A stretch of DNA of 64,000 nucleotides from Halictus rubicundus (Eukaryota; Arthropoda; Insecta; Hymenoptera; Halictidae). Positions within the stretch are counted from its first letter, which is position 1. The number at the start of each line of letters is the position of its first letter. Below the pieces are notes generated by a model. It saw only the letters and a program-made list of their open reading frames with translations. It made no database searches and was not told the DNA's origin. The stretch covers positions 4,622,310 through 4,686,309 of the forward strand of contig NC_135152.1 of assembly GCF_050948215.1 (NCBI RefSeq), in the 5' to 3' direction. Made by a program: the position numbers and the translations under genes. Shown here piece by piece: positions 27,235 to 39,812 of this stretch.

Positions 27235-27612
27235 ACTGGCTGACTCTCATTAAGCTAAATTGTCTCCGAGGATGAGCTTCCTTAATTACTTAGCCTGTCC
27301 GACGGCGCGCGCTCCTTCTCTGGCTTTCTCCGTGCTTGTCTCGCCTTTTATTTCGGATAGGAAATTTTATCCGCGCGCTCTCGGTCCTCGGGTCTGATCC
27401 CTGGAGGTGGACCAACACTCTTAAAACTCGAATCGTAATTACTCGAGAGTTTTCTGAAACGTTTAGAGCGGCGGTCGTAAAATTGGCGGATGGAAAAATC
27501 ATTCGGTAGAGAGAGATAGGGAGGTTGGCGCACAATGAAAAATTAATGGACAGGTAAATGCTGATCGAAGTAAAACTTTACTAAAGGGAATCTGCGACAA
27601 GTCTTGTTCATA

Positions 27613-27690
27613 ATACGGATCTTTATGCAAAATAAACGCGAATTGCAAGAAACGAAAACCACGTAGAAAGTTCTTTCTAAGTAAAATAAA
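27613..27690 (-). repeat. GACTGCGGAT-family left part
   Basis: ATACGGATCTTTATGCAA then AATTGCAAGAAACG and ACGTAGAAAG match the reverse complement of 19270-19346. Confidence 0.5.
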
Positions 27691-27740
27691 AGGTATATCG
27701 ACATTCCAAAGTTCTTTTAATCTTCCCAATTAGGTTTCAA

Positions 27741-27980
27741 CCCTTTGCACTCGAAGCTATTTTAACTCGAAAACGAAACATTTTTTCCGACTTAAAATAT
27801 TTCCCTTCTATAGATTTTTTTTCATGTTATACATACGAAAATAGTTCAATTTACTCGTGAAATACTGAAGTTTTTAGTAATTTATTGAATACAAACAAAT
27901 GTAATAATGTAAAAAATATTTTTAATAATGATGCAGCAATTTTTAGTGGCGCCTTACAGTCGCCGTTCGAGTGCTAAGGG
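27741..27980. mobile_element. 240-bp TTAA-type (piggyBac-like) MITE
   Basis: The left end CCCTTTGCACTCGAA and the right end TTCGAGTGCTAAGGG are inverted repeats. The right flank is TTAA and the left flank TCAA, which looks like a decayed TTAA duplication. piggyBac-type elements insert at TTAA and start with CCC. The interior is AT-rich and non-coding. Related, more decayed copies occur near 57786 and 62883. Confidence 0.75.
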
Positions 27981-29158
27981 TTAATCATGAAAAATCGTGT
28001 CGAAAGCCTCCAATAAATAAACTGTTAAGCCCTAAATTTAATTAGATAAAGCAAGTTCTCAAAGCAACAAAGGCTCACTAAACAGATGAAATGTACAAAC
28101 TGAATATAAATGTATAAGAATAAAACGAACTTACACGTGCAATACTAAATTTTCCAAACAATTCTTCGATTTCCGAACCACAGGTCTCCCAAATTTTTCC
28201 GGTGTTCCTAAAAGTAGAGCACAGTATAGTATTTCCACCCCCGAAAAAGCACAAATCGAAAATGCATGCGCGAAATTGGATGCACCGTGTTCCAGGGTTG
28301 CGACGAAAGGGGGATGCAGCATAGAATAGACGAGACGATGAAAGAGGGGGGTTGGGGGTACGAGGGGAGATTCGAGGAAGTAGGGGGTTGATAAGAGGTG
28401 GAGCCCCGGCAGACAGGGAGCCAGGGGCTGGGGAACTGCCTCTAAATATGCTAATACCCCCGACGTGGGGTAATGAGTTCCTCGCGCCACCACGATCCGC
28501 CGGACTGCTATGCATTTATATTCAGCCATAAACACAACTTAGATTACTATATGTAACGTACCGACCGCCCCGGGGTGCGCGACTTATTGGTCGCTCTCTG
28601 CCTTCAACCTCCGATCTCCTCCTCTTCCTCCTTCGCCTTTGTCCTGGCGACAAAGCTCGGGTCTTGTGTGATCTGAATCATTCTCAAGACCGGGAGCCAG
28701 ACAAATATTCCGATGGGGGTTGGAGGTCGATTCCTCGAAACCGAGGCTTGAAGACGTGGCCGAGAGATTCGCTTTTGTTTAGCTCTGGGTGTGTTGTAAA
28801 TTGCGCTTTGATCATGCGCTCGGTTTCGACGTTGTTGAGCATTGTTGACCGTTGTAGTTTTGGAGGTGTTCTGAAAGAATGTTGGTAGCTGTGAGGCAAT
28901 TTTTTATGGCTTTTGAGAATATAGAAAATGGATTATTACATGTAGTTTTGTGAAATTTGAGAGGTCTCAGGAGGTTTCCAATTTTCGATTGTTTACGCAT
29001 TCTTGATTATTTTCAATGTAGTGCGGAAGACAATTTCTTCGGAAATATACAAAAAGAAAGAAATTGTGTAGATTAATAGAATTGTTCTAATCGTCTCATG
29101 TTTTGTCTATTTTGACTGTTCTCGATTCCTCGTCCTATTCTTCATTATTTATTTGTAA

Positions 29159-29190
29159 TTAGACTTGCGATTTTATGCATTTACGACTAG
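29159..29190 (-). repeat. GACTGCGGAT-family left end
   Basis: TTAGACTTGCGATTTTATGC followed by ATTTACGAC matches the reverse complement of the right end at 62490-62521. Confidence 0.45.
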
Positions 29191-32100
29191 AATGAAACGG
29201 TCAAATGCAAAATTGTAATGACATTAGGATTCGAGGATTATTTTCGACTCCTTGAGATCAAGGGAAAACGCATTGTCGTTTAAATTGTATGGGCCAAGTT
29301 GAAGAAAATTGAATCAGGGAGGGTGAAAGAAGAGTAGGAGTTTGAGGATTAAGCATGTACCTTTGGAGATTATTTTGTCGATAAATTGTAAATTCTTTGA
29401 ACCAGAATTGAGGGAGAGAATAGGATGAAGCAGAAGTTGAAGTACCACTCGGGAGATTATTTTGGAGTTGCTTCGAATAGAGTTTCGGTGGTACGTAGAC
29501 GAGACTCGAGACAATTTCGGTGGGTGTTCGCGACATTCACGGAGAGAGGCACGGGTTTGGAACGGGTCTCGTAATTTCCGCAGGCTTGCAGCTCTATTCC
29601 TATATCCGGGCCGCCATCTGTCCCCCGTGCCTCGTCGTCCATCCCATTTTCAATTTCCACCACGTTTCCCGTTTCCTGCGACGACGACGGGGCACTCTCT
29701 GCCTGGCCTCTCTCCCATCGGGTTCCATCATGGTGGAAGCCTCGTTCCATTGGCCTAGCCGAAGCTGTCCGCTTCACGCTCGTTCACGCGAATGGCCTTC
29801 GAGGCGGAGAACCGCTCCGAGAAATCTCCATTCGATCCCGCAGCTCCTTCCTTCTTTCTGGGTGCCTGGAAAATTCGTTCGGTCAATCCACGTGAAATAA
29901 ATTATAGAAACTCTCGATACACAGTTAATTAATTCCCCTAGCAATTTCCGTATCTCATCCGACACTAGATATACTAGACACTAATGATTCTTCAAAATAA
30001 ACGTTTTCTGCAACAATTCCGGGAAACAAGAGCTACATACAAAATTTTTCTTCTTTTATGTAGAGTCATAAATGTTGGAAGTAGTATATCAATTCTTCCA
30101 AGTTCTTTCAACTTTTTCAACGTTCCATATTTCTATCGGCTGATTTTTGTCATTAGTGCAATCCGCAGTACATTAATGAGACGTGGCCTAATGAAGAGGT
30201 TCTAGAGGACCGGTGTGCACGAGACGATCTTTGCGCGAGACACGGTTTTTGAGCGATCGTCCGATTTCTTGCCGGAGATCGACGAGGTTGTAGAGTTTAG
30301 GGGATCGGAGCTTCGTTAATCCAGGCCACGCATCCGTTGATCAAAAAGAGAGGCTCTAGAGAAGTAAATCCGTGCGCGCGACGGATGCTGGTTGAAATAG
30401 GCGTCGGAGAAGCGTCAGGGACACGGGGCGCGTGGCACTGCGCCGACGACGGATCACGATGCCCCGGGAAAAACTAGACTAGGCGTTTTTATGGGCCATC
30501 AAATTACGCCGACCACCTCATAAAATGTTTAAGCGGGCTTCTGTGCAAGACACTCAACCCGCCGACCGGACTAATGTTCTTTGGCAAAAGTGCATTTTGC
30601 CTTTCACCGCCCCTTTCGATTCGGCACACCCGCGAATTCTGGGGGTGGTTTGATGTTTCAGTGCATGCTTCTTCTGCTTCCCCATATCAATTTTCTGGGC
30701 CCGAACGAACCCCTATTTATACACGTCGTCGTCCAATTCGCTCAAGTATCCTGACAACTCTATCCGTTCCTTTCACAATCAGCGTTATTAATAACAATTG
30801 TTTGCCACTTGATAGCGAAGTTCTCACTTTGCAGTGTAATCCAGCTAATTTCAGCGTTAACGGATTAACACTCAGTTGCTTCAACTTGTGCCGGTCACAC
30901 CAATGACCACCGTGGTGGCGTTCAACGTGTTAAGTTCTTCTATTTATGTATGTTCCCTTCTGTTTCTACACTATTAAAATTATTTGTGAAATTTAAAATC
31001 ATTTGCAGTCTCCATCATGCAAACGATTTCCGACTGAGCAAAAATTGTATGTCTCCATTGAACAATATTACGTAAACTCGTAACTAACAGAAGGAGTGCA
31101 ACCTCAACAATCAATTACAAAACCATTTGGCCGATCAAACCGCTAACGATTCGAAACCCGACATTTCGCATTAACACACTCTTCATTTCCTCTGCTGGCA
31201 TATCCTGCATCTTCCAACGCATATTCGTATATTAATAACTTCCTTCCTTTATTAATATCTCCATTCGCGTTTTATTCTATTTCGAACGACTCACCGTTCC
31301 TCGTGCTTCCACCTCCTTATTATCTTTCAACCTCAATAGTCTTTCTCTTTTACTAATAATATTCTTGTTTCATTACGCGCGTTCATTACTCGTGATGGTT
31401 CCGAGGAAGAGGTTACAGTTTTATTTTCTCTTTCTGCCAATATACACAGTTTTCCGTGTCTTTCCGCTCTCCTTCTGTCTACAGTATGCTAGACAGCTCT
31501 ACCTTTCTCTCTCTTTCTCTCTCTCCCTCTCCATTTAACCATCTCCTGCCTTCCCTCGCTGACTCCTCCTCTGCCGCCGGGCTATGTATCCTGTATATCG
31601 ACATAGTCTGCAGCTGGCGAGCGATTTTCCAGGTCGTATATATTACATAAGAAGCAAACCTTCCGTTGATTCGGTATCCCGGTCTCTCCGGGGTCATCGT
31701 TGAAGAGAGACGACACGAGCAAGGGGAGATAGAACCATAAAGATGTCGACTTGACTGCTGCTTCCCTGTAATTAAAACATTCCAATTTCATTTTATATCG
31801 CCGATACCGTATCTGCTATCTCTATCCGCGAATAATCCGCAGAGAGGAGCGCTGCGCTGAAATTCGCTCTACATAATTTATAAGATGCGCTCCGAGTACG
31901 GTGAACTTTCAAATCCATTTCCAAGATGTTTCTAGTTGAACTGCATTTGTTAATCCTTCGAAGGCTCGTGCATTTAATTCCTGAATTTTGTAATACCCTC
32001 CGTATGCTATGCCGGAATCATTCGTGACCCGTAGCGGTGGGGATAAGATGACGCTTTTTATTTCGAAATAGGAAAATTCCCTCTGGTTCTGCTTCATTCG

Positions 32101-32939
32101 AAATACGACGAAAACCAGTCCCGAGGGATCGCCTTATATCGAAAGAAAACTGAAATATTGGCGTGGGTCAGAAATGACTTCGGCATTGGCTTAAAACTCG
32201 CAGGAGTCCGAGGTTTAATTATTTGAATAACAAAAAATCAGAATAAAAAAATTTTTCTTTTCTCGTAGTGTCTATGACATTGATACACAATCCATCAGGT
32301 CAAAAAATTCCTTTTAACACGAAATCGGCCGAGAACTTTTGCACTAACCTAATTGTTATCCGAGAAAGTTGGTTTTTAAATATTTTAGAAATTTCTCGAC
32401 TATAAAGAGTTGGTTGCTTTTGTACGTGTAGGGAACGGTTAATCTGCTTGTTAATGCTGGTCGAAGGAGATTAAACGATGAAGATTTGTGCAGTGTTTGG
32501 TTAACATTTTGGATCGGATACTCACGTTCCAATTTTTGATAATAGGGCTCCACGTCGGAGAATAGAAATCCCCACGTTGATTTCCGTTGAACACGCTGTC
32601 GACGGCCATGTCGGTTGCCAGACTAAGGTAAACGGTTCCTGGAGGACCTCGATAGCTTAATTAATGGAGAAGTCCGCAGGCAGTCGACGAATCCGGTTCC
32701 CAAACCTGACCCAGCCATTGGCTTCACCGATCCTTTTCCCGCCTACAGAAATCCGTAGAAAGGAACGCTATACACGGTGAGCTAAAATTTGGGCGCCTGC
32801 ATCCTGAACGTATATCTAAAAATTGGACAATGCAACAAATTAATGATCCTCTAATATACAAATGACAACAATAAAAATTGGACGAAGAGAATGGAGACGA
32901 AGACGAAACATTTTTATTGAATAAATCAAGGATTCATGA

Positions 32940-33048
32940 ATGAACTCCTAAGTGAACAATTCCAGTCCCCAGTGAACAATTTCATCTCTAAGTGATAAAT
33001 TTCATTGCTAAGTAAACTTGATTCCTAAGTAAAGGAACATTTCTTTCT
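32940..33048 (+). repeat. Degenerate ~23-bp tandem repeat
   Basis: Five imperfect copies of a CTAAGTGAACAATTTCA-type unit. Confidence 0.55.
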
Positions 33049-35817
33049 TATTAAACATAAAAGCAAACATCGACTCCTCCGTTAACTATGATTACTCGTC
33101 CAAATATTTGAAAAGCTCATTAGCACCCACTATCTCAAGTCGAATTTTGTTCTAGAGAATGCTTTAATCTCAATCTCAAACCGAACGCAGACCTAATCTA
33201 CACCCATTAGCACTCGCTGATTTACAGCCCACTTTGCTGCAAAAATGTTTCACTCTCAATCCCGACGATTCTTTTTTCAAGAAGAGGATCCTTCTACCCA
33301 GAAGCTCACCTTGAATCGAGAAACTATCGTAAATAGAATATTGCGAAAAGAATTCGACTGCTAATGGGTGGATGATTCATTAACCCTCGCGAGGCGGATG
33401 CTGTTGATGATTTCAATGCAGTCTGGGCTAGACTCAATCAATCTTTTTCAAACAAAATTTCGTACAAATCGTTTAAGCTGGCTATTAGGAAATTAAACAT
33501 AATGGTAATTTGGTACCATTTTATTCAACCTATTGAATTATTTGAATTGGCTACTGGAAAATTAGAAAACTTAAACTGAACGTTCGCAACTCGGGAATAA
33601 AATGGACCCCAATTTTGCTATGTAAATCTTGTTTAATTTTACCACAAATCTTCAATTGCCAAGAACGGAAGGTGAAAGGGAAAATTAAACGGATAATCTT
33701 GTTGGAGATGGAATATTGGAAATTAAAGAACCCTAGACACACTTTCGATGGAAACGAATCAATGGATCGAACAGCCCATCAGAAAATGGCCCACCAAGAG
33801 GAACACCAAGAAAAACGCGGCTGGTTTCGCATGGCAGCCGTTGTTAAACGCATCAAAAGAAATCAGCGAGTTAGCTGTCAGTTTGTCAAGCCACTTGGAC
33901 ATTGAAATGGAGTCGTCAGTGCATGTATACGGCCAATGAATCCGGTAGTAACAGAAGAGAGCCCATCCGAAGAGAAAGGGGGCGCAGTAACGTAACGGGG
34001 CAAAAACGTTTTCTCAATGGCGGTAGGAGGCGGACAAGCACACTCTTCCCGGTTTGACTTTTGCTAATCCACTGTCCGGCCGTTTCTGAATGAACGCATA
34101 AACGACACAGAGCGGGAGACGCGTGGGCAACGGCCGCCCATTAATATCGCGTGACAAGAATAAACGTCGACCATAATTCAATATTGTAATTATACCCTCG
34201 TAACGGGCTTTATTGTGCCGATTAATATGCGTCGTTAAAGTAATTGCCGGTAGCGCAGACTACTCTCGCACCTATAACGGCCCGTTTAGGCGCCATCTTA
34301 GGACACGCGAATCACAATTTTCGGAAGTTCCTCGGGAAACGACGATCTAACGCTCCTGGGACTGTTTAGGCTCGTCCGTCGCAGTCTGCTGCGACTCTCC
34401 TTGCGATTTCAGCCGTTATGATTTTAGCAATTTTGGTAAATTATGCATTATTAGTTTTTCAAGGTTCTTGACTATAGTCGATGGCGAAATTTGAGTTTTA
34501 CTCTTTAGCAAGTTCTGTTAGGTGTATAAATTAATTTGTGACTGTTTCTTCGTTAATTTCTTGTTCATTTGCGTACGATTACGGTACGTCCAAGTCTGAA
34601 AACGAAACAATATGTTATTGTATGCAGCAGTGATTTTTAGATTTTTTACAGTCGCACAGTTAGGTCACCATCATCTTTTTCGAAGAAAGTGACGATGGTA
34701 TACATTATGTATAAAACAGAACGATGAAGAGGTCCTTTGACACTTCTGGGGCTGTAGGCAACAAAGAAGAGATTGTATAGTTTCATGAAAAGAGGTCTCC
34801 TATTAGGTCTTTTTATGAAGAAAAATGGTGGATTCTTGTGACTAGCTCTTGATAGCGACCATGGCGGCTTGGGAATGTCAGAATGAATTTAGTAAATGTT
34901 CCAAGACCCGAATGGTGTTTATAAATATTTTTATGATTTAATTAGTATCATAATTTGAAGAGTCTGAAATTGCAACGAGCTATTAGAGCTTTCTTTCAAC
35001 AAATTGACAACTTTCCTAATTTTTCTCCTAAAGAAATCGTATTAAAGTGACTTGAGTTGGTCCGTTTCCAGTGGACTAACGTGCGATTATTATTGAACAA
35101 ATATGAGTGTTCAAATATGTGTGTTCGAGTATTCGCAGTTTGAGGAAGTTTGTAGCTCGTAGAAGCAGTTTACAGGATTCCGTGACTAAAAATATTTGTA
35201 CGGGAGATTAGTCGTGTTCGCCTATAAGCGAAGTCCGGTTTCCATGGGTGTATTCAAGCTTTTATCGCGCTTTCGTCCGGCGTCCCACCGTTCGTTGCAA
35301 TTTTCTGCTTCAGATTCAAAGAATTATCGTAATCGAGGACTGGCCGGAATACGCGGCATCGGTCTCCGCGACTTTATCGGAGCGATAAACTCCATTATTT
35401 ACAACGCGCCGTATATTACGAGATTAAAAGAACGTTCCCCCGGTCGTCCGCGCCCGATTAATTCCCATTCGTCGAGAGAACTTTCAAAAGAATTTCCATA
35501 AAGATAAATTTCTCTCTCCCCCTTGCAATGTTTCCAAAACGCCGACCCGCCCAGTTTGTATTCAAAGATAGGATACATGCTCCGACTTTTTTTCACCATG
35601 GACGGGCGTGAAAGTGGGATGGGACCCCATTAACGGACCGACAAAGTCGATCTCGAACGCAACAATGTTGAGAATCGGTGAACGCCATCGATTAAAAGTC
35701 ACATTAAGCAGAGATGCTACTTTGTTCGACCCTTTTCGGCCGCTATTTCTAGCCCCAAGATGGCGAACCTTCTGCTCGAACACCTCCGGTAGATTTTTGT
35801 CAGGTCGGAAGCCTCCT

Positions 35818-36000
35818 AATTTTCAAATATTCAAACATTCAAATTTTCTAATATTCAAATAATCAAACATTCAAATTTTCTAGTATTCCAAATATTCCAA
35901 ATTTCAAATATTCATATATTCAAACATTCAAATTTTCTAATATTCCAAATATTCCAAATTTCAAATATTCAAATTACTCGAACATTCGAATTTTCTAGCC
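35818..36000 (+). repeat. AT-rich minisatellite (CAAATATTC type)
   Basis: Three higher-order copies of a roughly 60-bp block, itself built from ATTCAAAT and TTCCAAAT subunits, ending TTTTCTARTATT. Neighbouring blocks are nearly identical. Confidence 0.8.
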
Positions 36001-36517
36001 TTGGACTTTCAGATTTTCAAATTTGCTATCTCTCCAACCGTTATACATACTTTTAAATCGTTCGATTTTTGAACTTTCGCAACTGTGAATTTAAAAATCT
36101 TCATTGTTTCACTGCCTAGTTTCAAATCGTCTGTCTCTAGGCAGTCAATCCCAGCTTCAACTTGTGCATAGTCAAGCTTCCACATTTTGATATTCTGAAA
36201 CCTCCAACTGCTCAAAGAGCCCGAACTTCGAAGTCCCCAGCCAAATCCCAGCAAGCAAGACCACATTCTGCAATTTCATTACCCCGCTGCACCCAATCCG
36301 CATCGATAAAGGTATCCAACAATGGCGGATTCTCATGAACAAGAGAACGCTAGCAGGAAACCTATGGGAACGCATTCGAGACGTTCGAATCGTACGAGTG
36401 ACTAAAGACGATAAAAGAACTCGTATCGTGCAAGAGAATTCGCAAGACCCAACGTCCTGTTATCGAACGTGAGGAAGCAAGCGAAAGGTCGAGAGAGAGA
36501 AAGGAGGGGAGAGAAAT

Positions 36518-36521
<4 letters not shown>

Positions 36522-36577
<56 letters not shown>
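36522..36577 (+). repeat. (GA)28 microsatellite
   Basis: A pure 56-bp GA run extended upstream by impure GA. GA tracts bind GAGA factor in flies. This is the longest such tract in the window. Confidence 0.95.
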
Positions 36578-36579
<2 letters not shown>

Positions 36580-37378
36580 AGTACGGAGCGGCTTCACGTT
36601 CTCATGACGCGGCGGTCATTTTAAACGAGGCTCACGTGTCGGGACCACCCACCTCATGGAGCTGGCTGATTATATACACCTCAATTTCGAGCGTTTTCGA
36701 CGTTCCACCTTGTGGCTCGCGGCATTCGCTCCGGCAAAAATCCGAAAACCGGGGGACGATCGTGAGACTCCGAGCTGGAACGCGTTTTAAGAGATTACCG
36801 AAGACCTCCTCTTCCCCCCTTTGCGTCCTCTCCTTCTCCACCCCTTTCGTCTCCTCCTACGGGACGGCGTAGATGTGTTTCTGGATCTACTAATTGGTCG
36901 TAAAGGAAATTATGTTCAGAGGCAGGGCCTCGTCCTTTCCAGCTCGATCCTCGTAGGCTGCTTCGAGATCCAACACTGGATTGGCTACTTCGCCGAGATT
37001 TCGCGTTTAACGAACCCCCCTCCCCCATCCCCCACACGCGTTTAACCATTTTCGCACTTTCCCTGATACGAGAGATTCGCACACTTCGATCCTGATAAAT
37101 GGGAATTAACTGGTCATCAGCTGAGGAGCTTGAAGAGTTCGACAGTTAGGGGATCCTATCTTGGGATTCTACTCTGTGAACGTGGGTTTCGGTGATATGG
37201 GGTGTAGGACAGTGTTGCCAGATGAGGGGAGGGAGCACGAGTTCAGGGGAAAAAGTTACCCCCTCTCTGCCAGTACTGGACACTCTGCGTCACGTGACCG
37301 GACCGCGGCGGAAGCGTGTGGAATAGCGCGGTGGAAGGGGAAATTAGAGTGGGGGAACAAGTCTTGACCTGGCGACTA

Positions 37379-37404
37379 CACTCGCCGAAATTTCTATAAA
37401 GTCA
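37379..37404 (+). repeat. Left terminal inverted repeat of Tc3-like element
   Basis: A 26-bp repeat identical to the reverse complement of 38946-38971 and preceded by TA. The core CGAAATTTCTATAAAGTCA recurs at the inner site 37571-37590 with a few differences. Confidence 0.95.
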
Positions 37405-37570
37405 CTGTGTTTTGTAATGAATTCTTATAATTATACCATTACCAATGAAAAATTTGTATTTGGTAGCATTTCGGGATTACATAAAGAAAGCATACACGCC
37501 GATTTAAAAACATAAGTATAACATTTATTGATAAAAGAAAACAAAAATATAATTTTACACAGAACAGACT

Positions 37571-37590
37571 GCGAAATTTCTATAATGTCA
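37571..37590 (+). repeat. Left subterminal transposase-site-like repeat
   Basis: GCGAAATTTCTATAATGTCA matches the inner 20 bases of the left end almost exactly and has the same orientation. It probably forms the second transposase-binding site of the left end. Confidence 0.75.
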
Positions 37591-37647
37591 GTTTCGTTTT
37601 ATACGGATAAAGTTGAAATTAACAATTGTTTTTTTATTATATCTATT

Positions 37648-38643
37648 TTAATATTTAGTGTAACCTCCATTTTTTTGAATTACATTAAAAATGCGATTGG
37701 GCATTGACGAAACTAACTTTTGTAGCGTTTCTGTTTTAACAGACGCCCATGCTTCAGTCACCGTATCCCTTAGTTCGCTAATGGAGTTGTATTGTTTGCA
37801 GTTTTTATAAACATGTCGCGCAATGATACCCCAAACATTTTCAATAAGATTTATGTCCGGAGAACAAGCAGGCCATAGCAAAACATTGATATTTCTTTCA
37901 AGAAGCCACTGCTTTGTGTGCTTCGACGCGTGCACTGCAGCATTATCTTGCTGATAAATAAAATTGTCATCTTCAATATTTTCTGTAAAGGGTATTAGAA
38001 CCATGTCTAACAAATCCGTATAATTTTCAGAATTCATTTTGTGTTTTATGAAACACACTGGAGTCCTTTTGTCAGCTTTGAACGCAGCCCATATCATTAG
38101 GGAACCACCGCCAAAGTTACGACTCATTGTCACACTTTTCTCATTTCTCAGATCATGCCAATAATATTTACAGCCATCAGGCCCATCCAAATTAAATTTT
38201 TTCTCATCTGAAAAAATGACAGACTCCCACTCTTTCGTCCAGGACATGTGTGCCCGTGCGAAATCAAGACGGGCCTGTTTATGTGTTTCTTTAAGGCCTG
38301 GTTTACGTTGCATTTTTGTCCACACAAATTGCCCAGAATAATTTAAAAGTTGTTGCACACGTCTTCTTGTTACTGGGAGCTCCAATTCAGCTCGCAATTG
38401 TGCTGCATTTTTCGTTTCCTTAGCCGCAGACCTCATTAATAATGAATGTTGTCTCTTTGACAATTTTTTATTACCACCTTTAAAATGATTTTTTCCGTCA
38501 TTTTCGCGTAAATTGATATAATTATTAATCACAGTATATGACCGATTAATTTTCTTAGCAATTGCGCGATTAGAGCAGCCCATATTTTTATAAGCATCGA
38601 TCGATGCTTTTTCTTCAATTATTAGTACTTTTCCTCTCGGCAT
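37648..38643 (-). CDS. Tc3-like DD34E transposase
   Basis: The 331-residue transposase of the surrounding element catalyses cut-and-paste excision and insertion at TA dinucleotides. The N-terminal region (about residues 5-105) looks like the paired-like double helix-turn-helix that binds the inverted repeats. The catalytic part has FSDEKKFNLDGPDG (first Asp at 146), YQQDNAAVH (second Asp at 233) and PDINLIENVWG (Glu at 268). There are 34 residues between the last two, giving the DD34E signature. The MPRG start and the block around FNLDGPDGCKYYW resemble nematode Tc3A, and the length is typical of the family. The ATG at 38641-38643 is the first in frame and the stop is TAA at 37648-37650. No frameshift or internal stop is seen and all three catalytic residues are present, so the protein could be active. 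Activity itself is inference. Confidence 0.95.
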   Translation of the reverse strand: MPRGKVLIIEEKASIDAYKNMGCSNRAIAKKINRSYTVINNYINLRENDGKNHFKGGNKKLSKRQHSLLMRSAAKETKNAAQLRAELELPVTRRRVQQLLNYSGQFVWTKMQRKPGLKETHKQARLDFARAHMSWTKEWESVIFSDEKKFNLDGPDGCKYYWHDLRNEKSVTMSRNFGGGSLMIWAAFKADKRTPVCFIKHKMNSENYTDLLDMVLIPFTENIEDDNFIYQQDNAAVHASKHTKQWLLERNINVLLWPACSPDINLIENVWGIIARHVYKNCKQYNSISELRDTVTEAWASVKTETLQKLVSSMPNRIFNVIQKNGGYTKY

Positions 38644-38761
38644 TATACTACACGCGAATCAAATTATAAAAAACAGGATTTCTATGAGTTCTAAAACTAA
38701 TACTTTTAGAATGTTTGCAATTTCCCGTAGTTCTCTGCTCAGAATCCAGAGAAACACTAAG

Positions 38762-38781
38762 TGACTTTATAGAAACTTCGC
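38762..38781 (-). repeat. Right subterminal transposase-site-like repeat
   Basis: The reverse complement reads GCGAAGTTTCTATAAAGTCA. It matches the terminal repeat core and sits 190 bp from the right end, mirroring the left inner site. Confidence 0.75.
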
Positions 38782-38945
38782 ACTTGTGTTCTGCACCACG
38801 CAGAAATAATTAAAAAAAACGTAAATAGTAAACAATGCGGTCTTGAGTGCGCGGTCCTTCTATCAGAGTGTCAACAAAGCACAAGGCCAGATACGATAAA
38901 GCAACAGAAATTGTAATATTTTAAAAATATCTATGAAAATGACGA

Positions 38946-38971
38946 TGACTTTATAGAAATTTCGGCGAGTG
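38946..38971 (-). repeat. Right terminal inverted repeat of Tc3-like element
   Basis: A 26-bp perfect inverted copy of the left end, followed by TA. Confidence 0.95.
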
Positions 38972-39763
38972 TATGGGTGTAGGTAGTTTCTGCGTGAAGG
39001 TGAAGAAGATAGAGAGATTTTAGTGATCATTCGCATCATTGCAAAATGGGTCTTCGACGCGAATAGTAAAGCATTATACTAAAATCCAATAATGATGATG
39101 AGAAGAAGAAGATGACGAATGGCGATGTTTTCTATGACAATAGCAACAAAAATGGGGTAGGACGTCCTAATATCAACGCTTTGGCGCCGTTTGGGTGGTC
39201 GTCCAAGTGGATTCCGAGGTCCCCGGGGTATGTAGTTGGGAAAAATGATTTTTCTATTAGCCGTTATTACCTGTCGCATAGTTATCATGGCTCGCGTGCC
39301 GCAAGTTCGCGTCCGGTTTAGGAAATTCCAACTGGCTATAGATACTGGCTGCTTGACCGTTTGTTCTTGGCCGGCGTTCTGCTGCCGGTGGTGGCGGCGA
39401 CGGCACTGGTGGTGGCAAATATATTATGCCTCTCGTAAAATTAAGTTTTTACGATCATTTTATGGTCGCGCGCGGTCCGTCGATGCTTAGTACCTATAGG
39501 TGTGCGTCTCTCGCAGCTGTGCTTTGCGCGGGCCTCGTGGCGACTCGTCACGGATCTCTTTCATCATAAGATGAGCCGAGACTTTGTAACTGTTTTCGGG
39601 ATACGGGCCTGTCCCGCCGCGATCCGAACCCCTTACCGTTCCGAAAATCTCGATCGTCTCAACACGGGGATGGTGTTGACCCTTGCCGAAGTCATTGTCT
39701 ATGAATTTTTGGACCTAACTCTTCGAGATCGATGCTGGTTCACTTTTTGGAGCTAGTAATTAC

Positions 39764-39812
39764 CAGACTGCGGATTTTTGTGCACAACAAGAATTGTCTG
39801 CATTTGTTACAA
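39764..39812 (-). repeat. GACTGCGGAT-family left end
   Basis: AGACTGCGGATTTTTGTGCA is followed by GAATTGTCTGCATTTGTTAC, as in the copy at 56710. A second left-end-like trace (CCAGACTGGAAAATGCGCAG) starts at 39849. A matching right end is at 40297-40315. Confidence 0.5.

Larger units (their letters stand above)
20587..37376. other. Intergenic, no gene seen
   Basis: Mostly AT-rich with GC-rich islands at about 25640-25900, 26920-27200, 28300-28660, 29500-29900, 30200-30560 and 36600-37370. Tandem arrays and MITE traces fill much of 21400-28000. A homeodomain-site-rich stretch at 34138-34255 may be a regulatory element. No coding gene is supported. Confidence 0.55.
37379..38971 (-). mobile_element. 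Complete Tc3-like (Tc1/mariner) transposon
   Basis: The element is 1593 bp, bounded by perfect 26-bp terminal inverted repeats (37379-37404 and 38946-38971, outer sequence CACTCGCCGAAATTTC). It is flanked by TA on both sides (37377-37378 and 38972-38973), the classic Tc1/mariner target duplication. A related 20-bp sequence recurs 192 bp inside the left end (37571-37590) and 190 bp inside the right end (38762-38781), each in the same orientation as its own outer repeat. This is an IR/DR architecture, in which each end carries two presumed transposase-binding sites. The single uninterrupted transposase gene lies between them on the minus strand. Perfect ends and an intact frame suggest recent arrival. 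Confidence 0.95.

Noticed and set aside
33615..33939. Overlapping 96- and 63-codon plus frames
   Set aside because: Lys/Gln-rich composition from AT-rich DNA, no domain or splice context.
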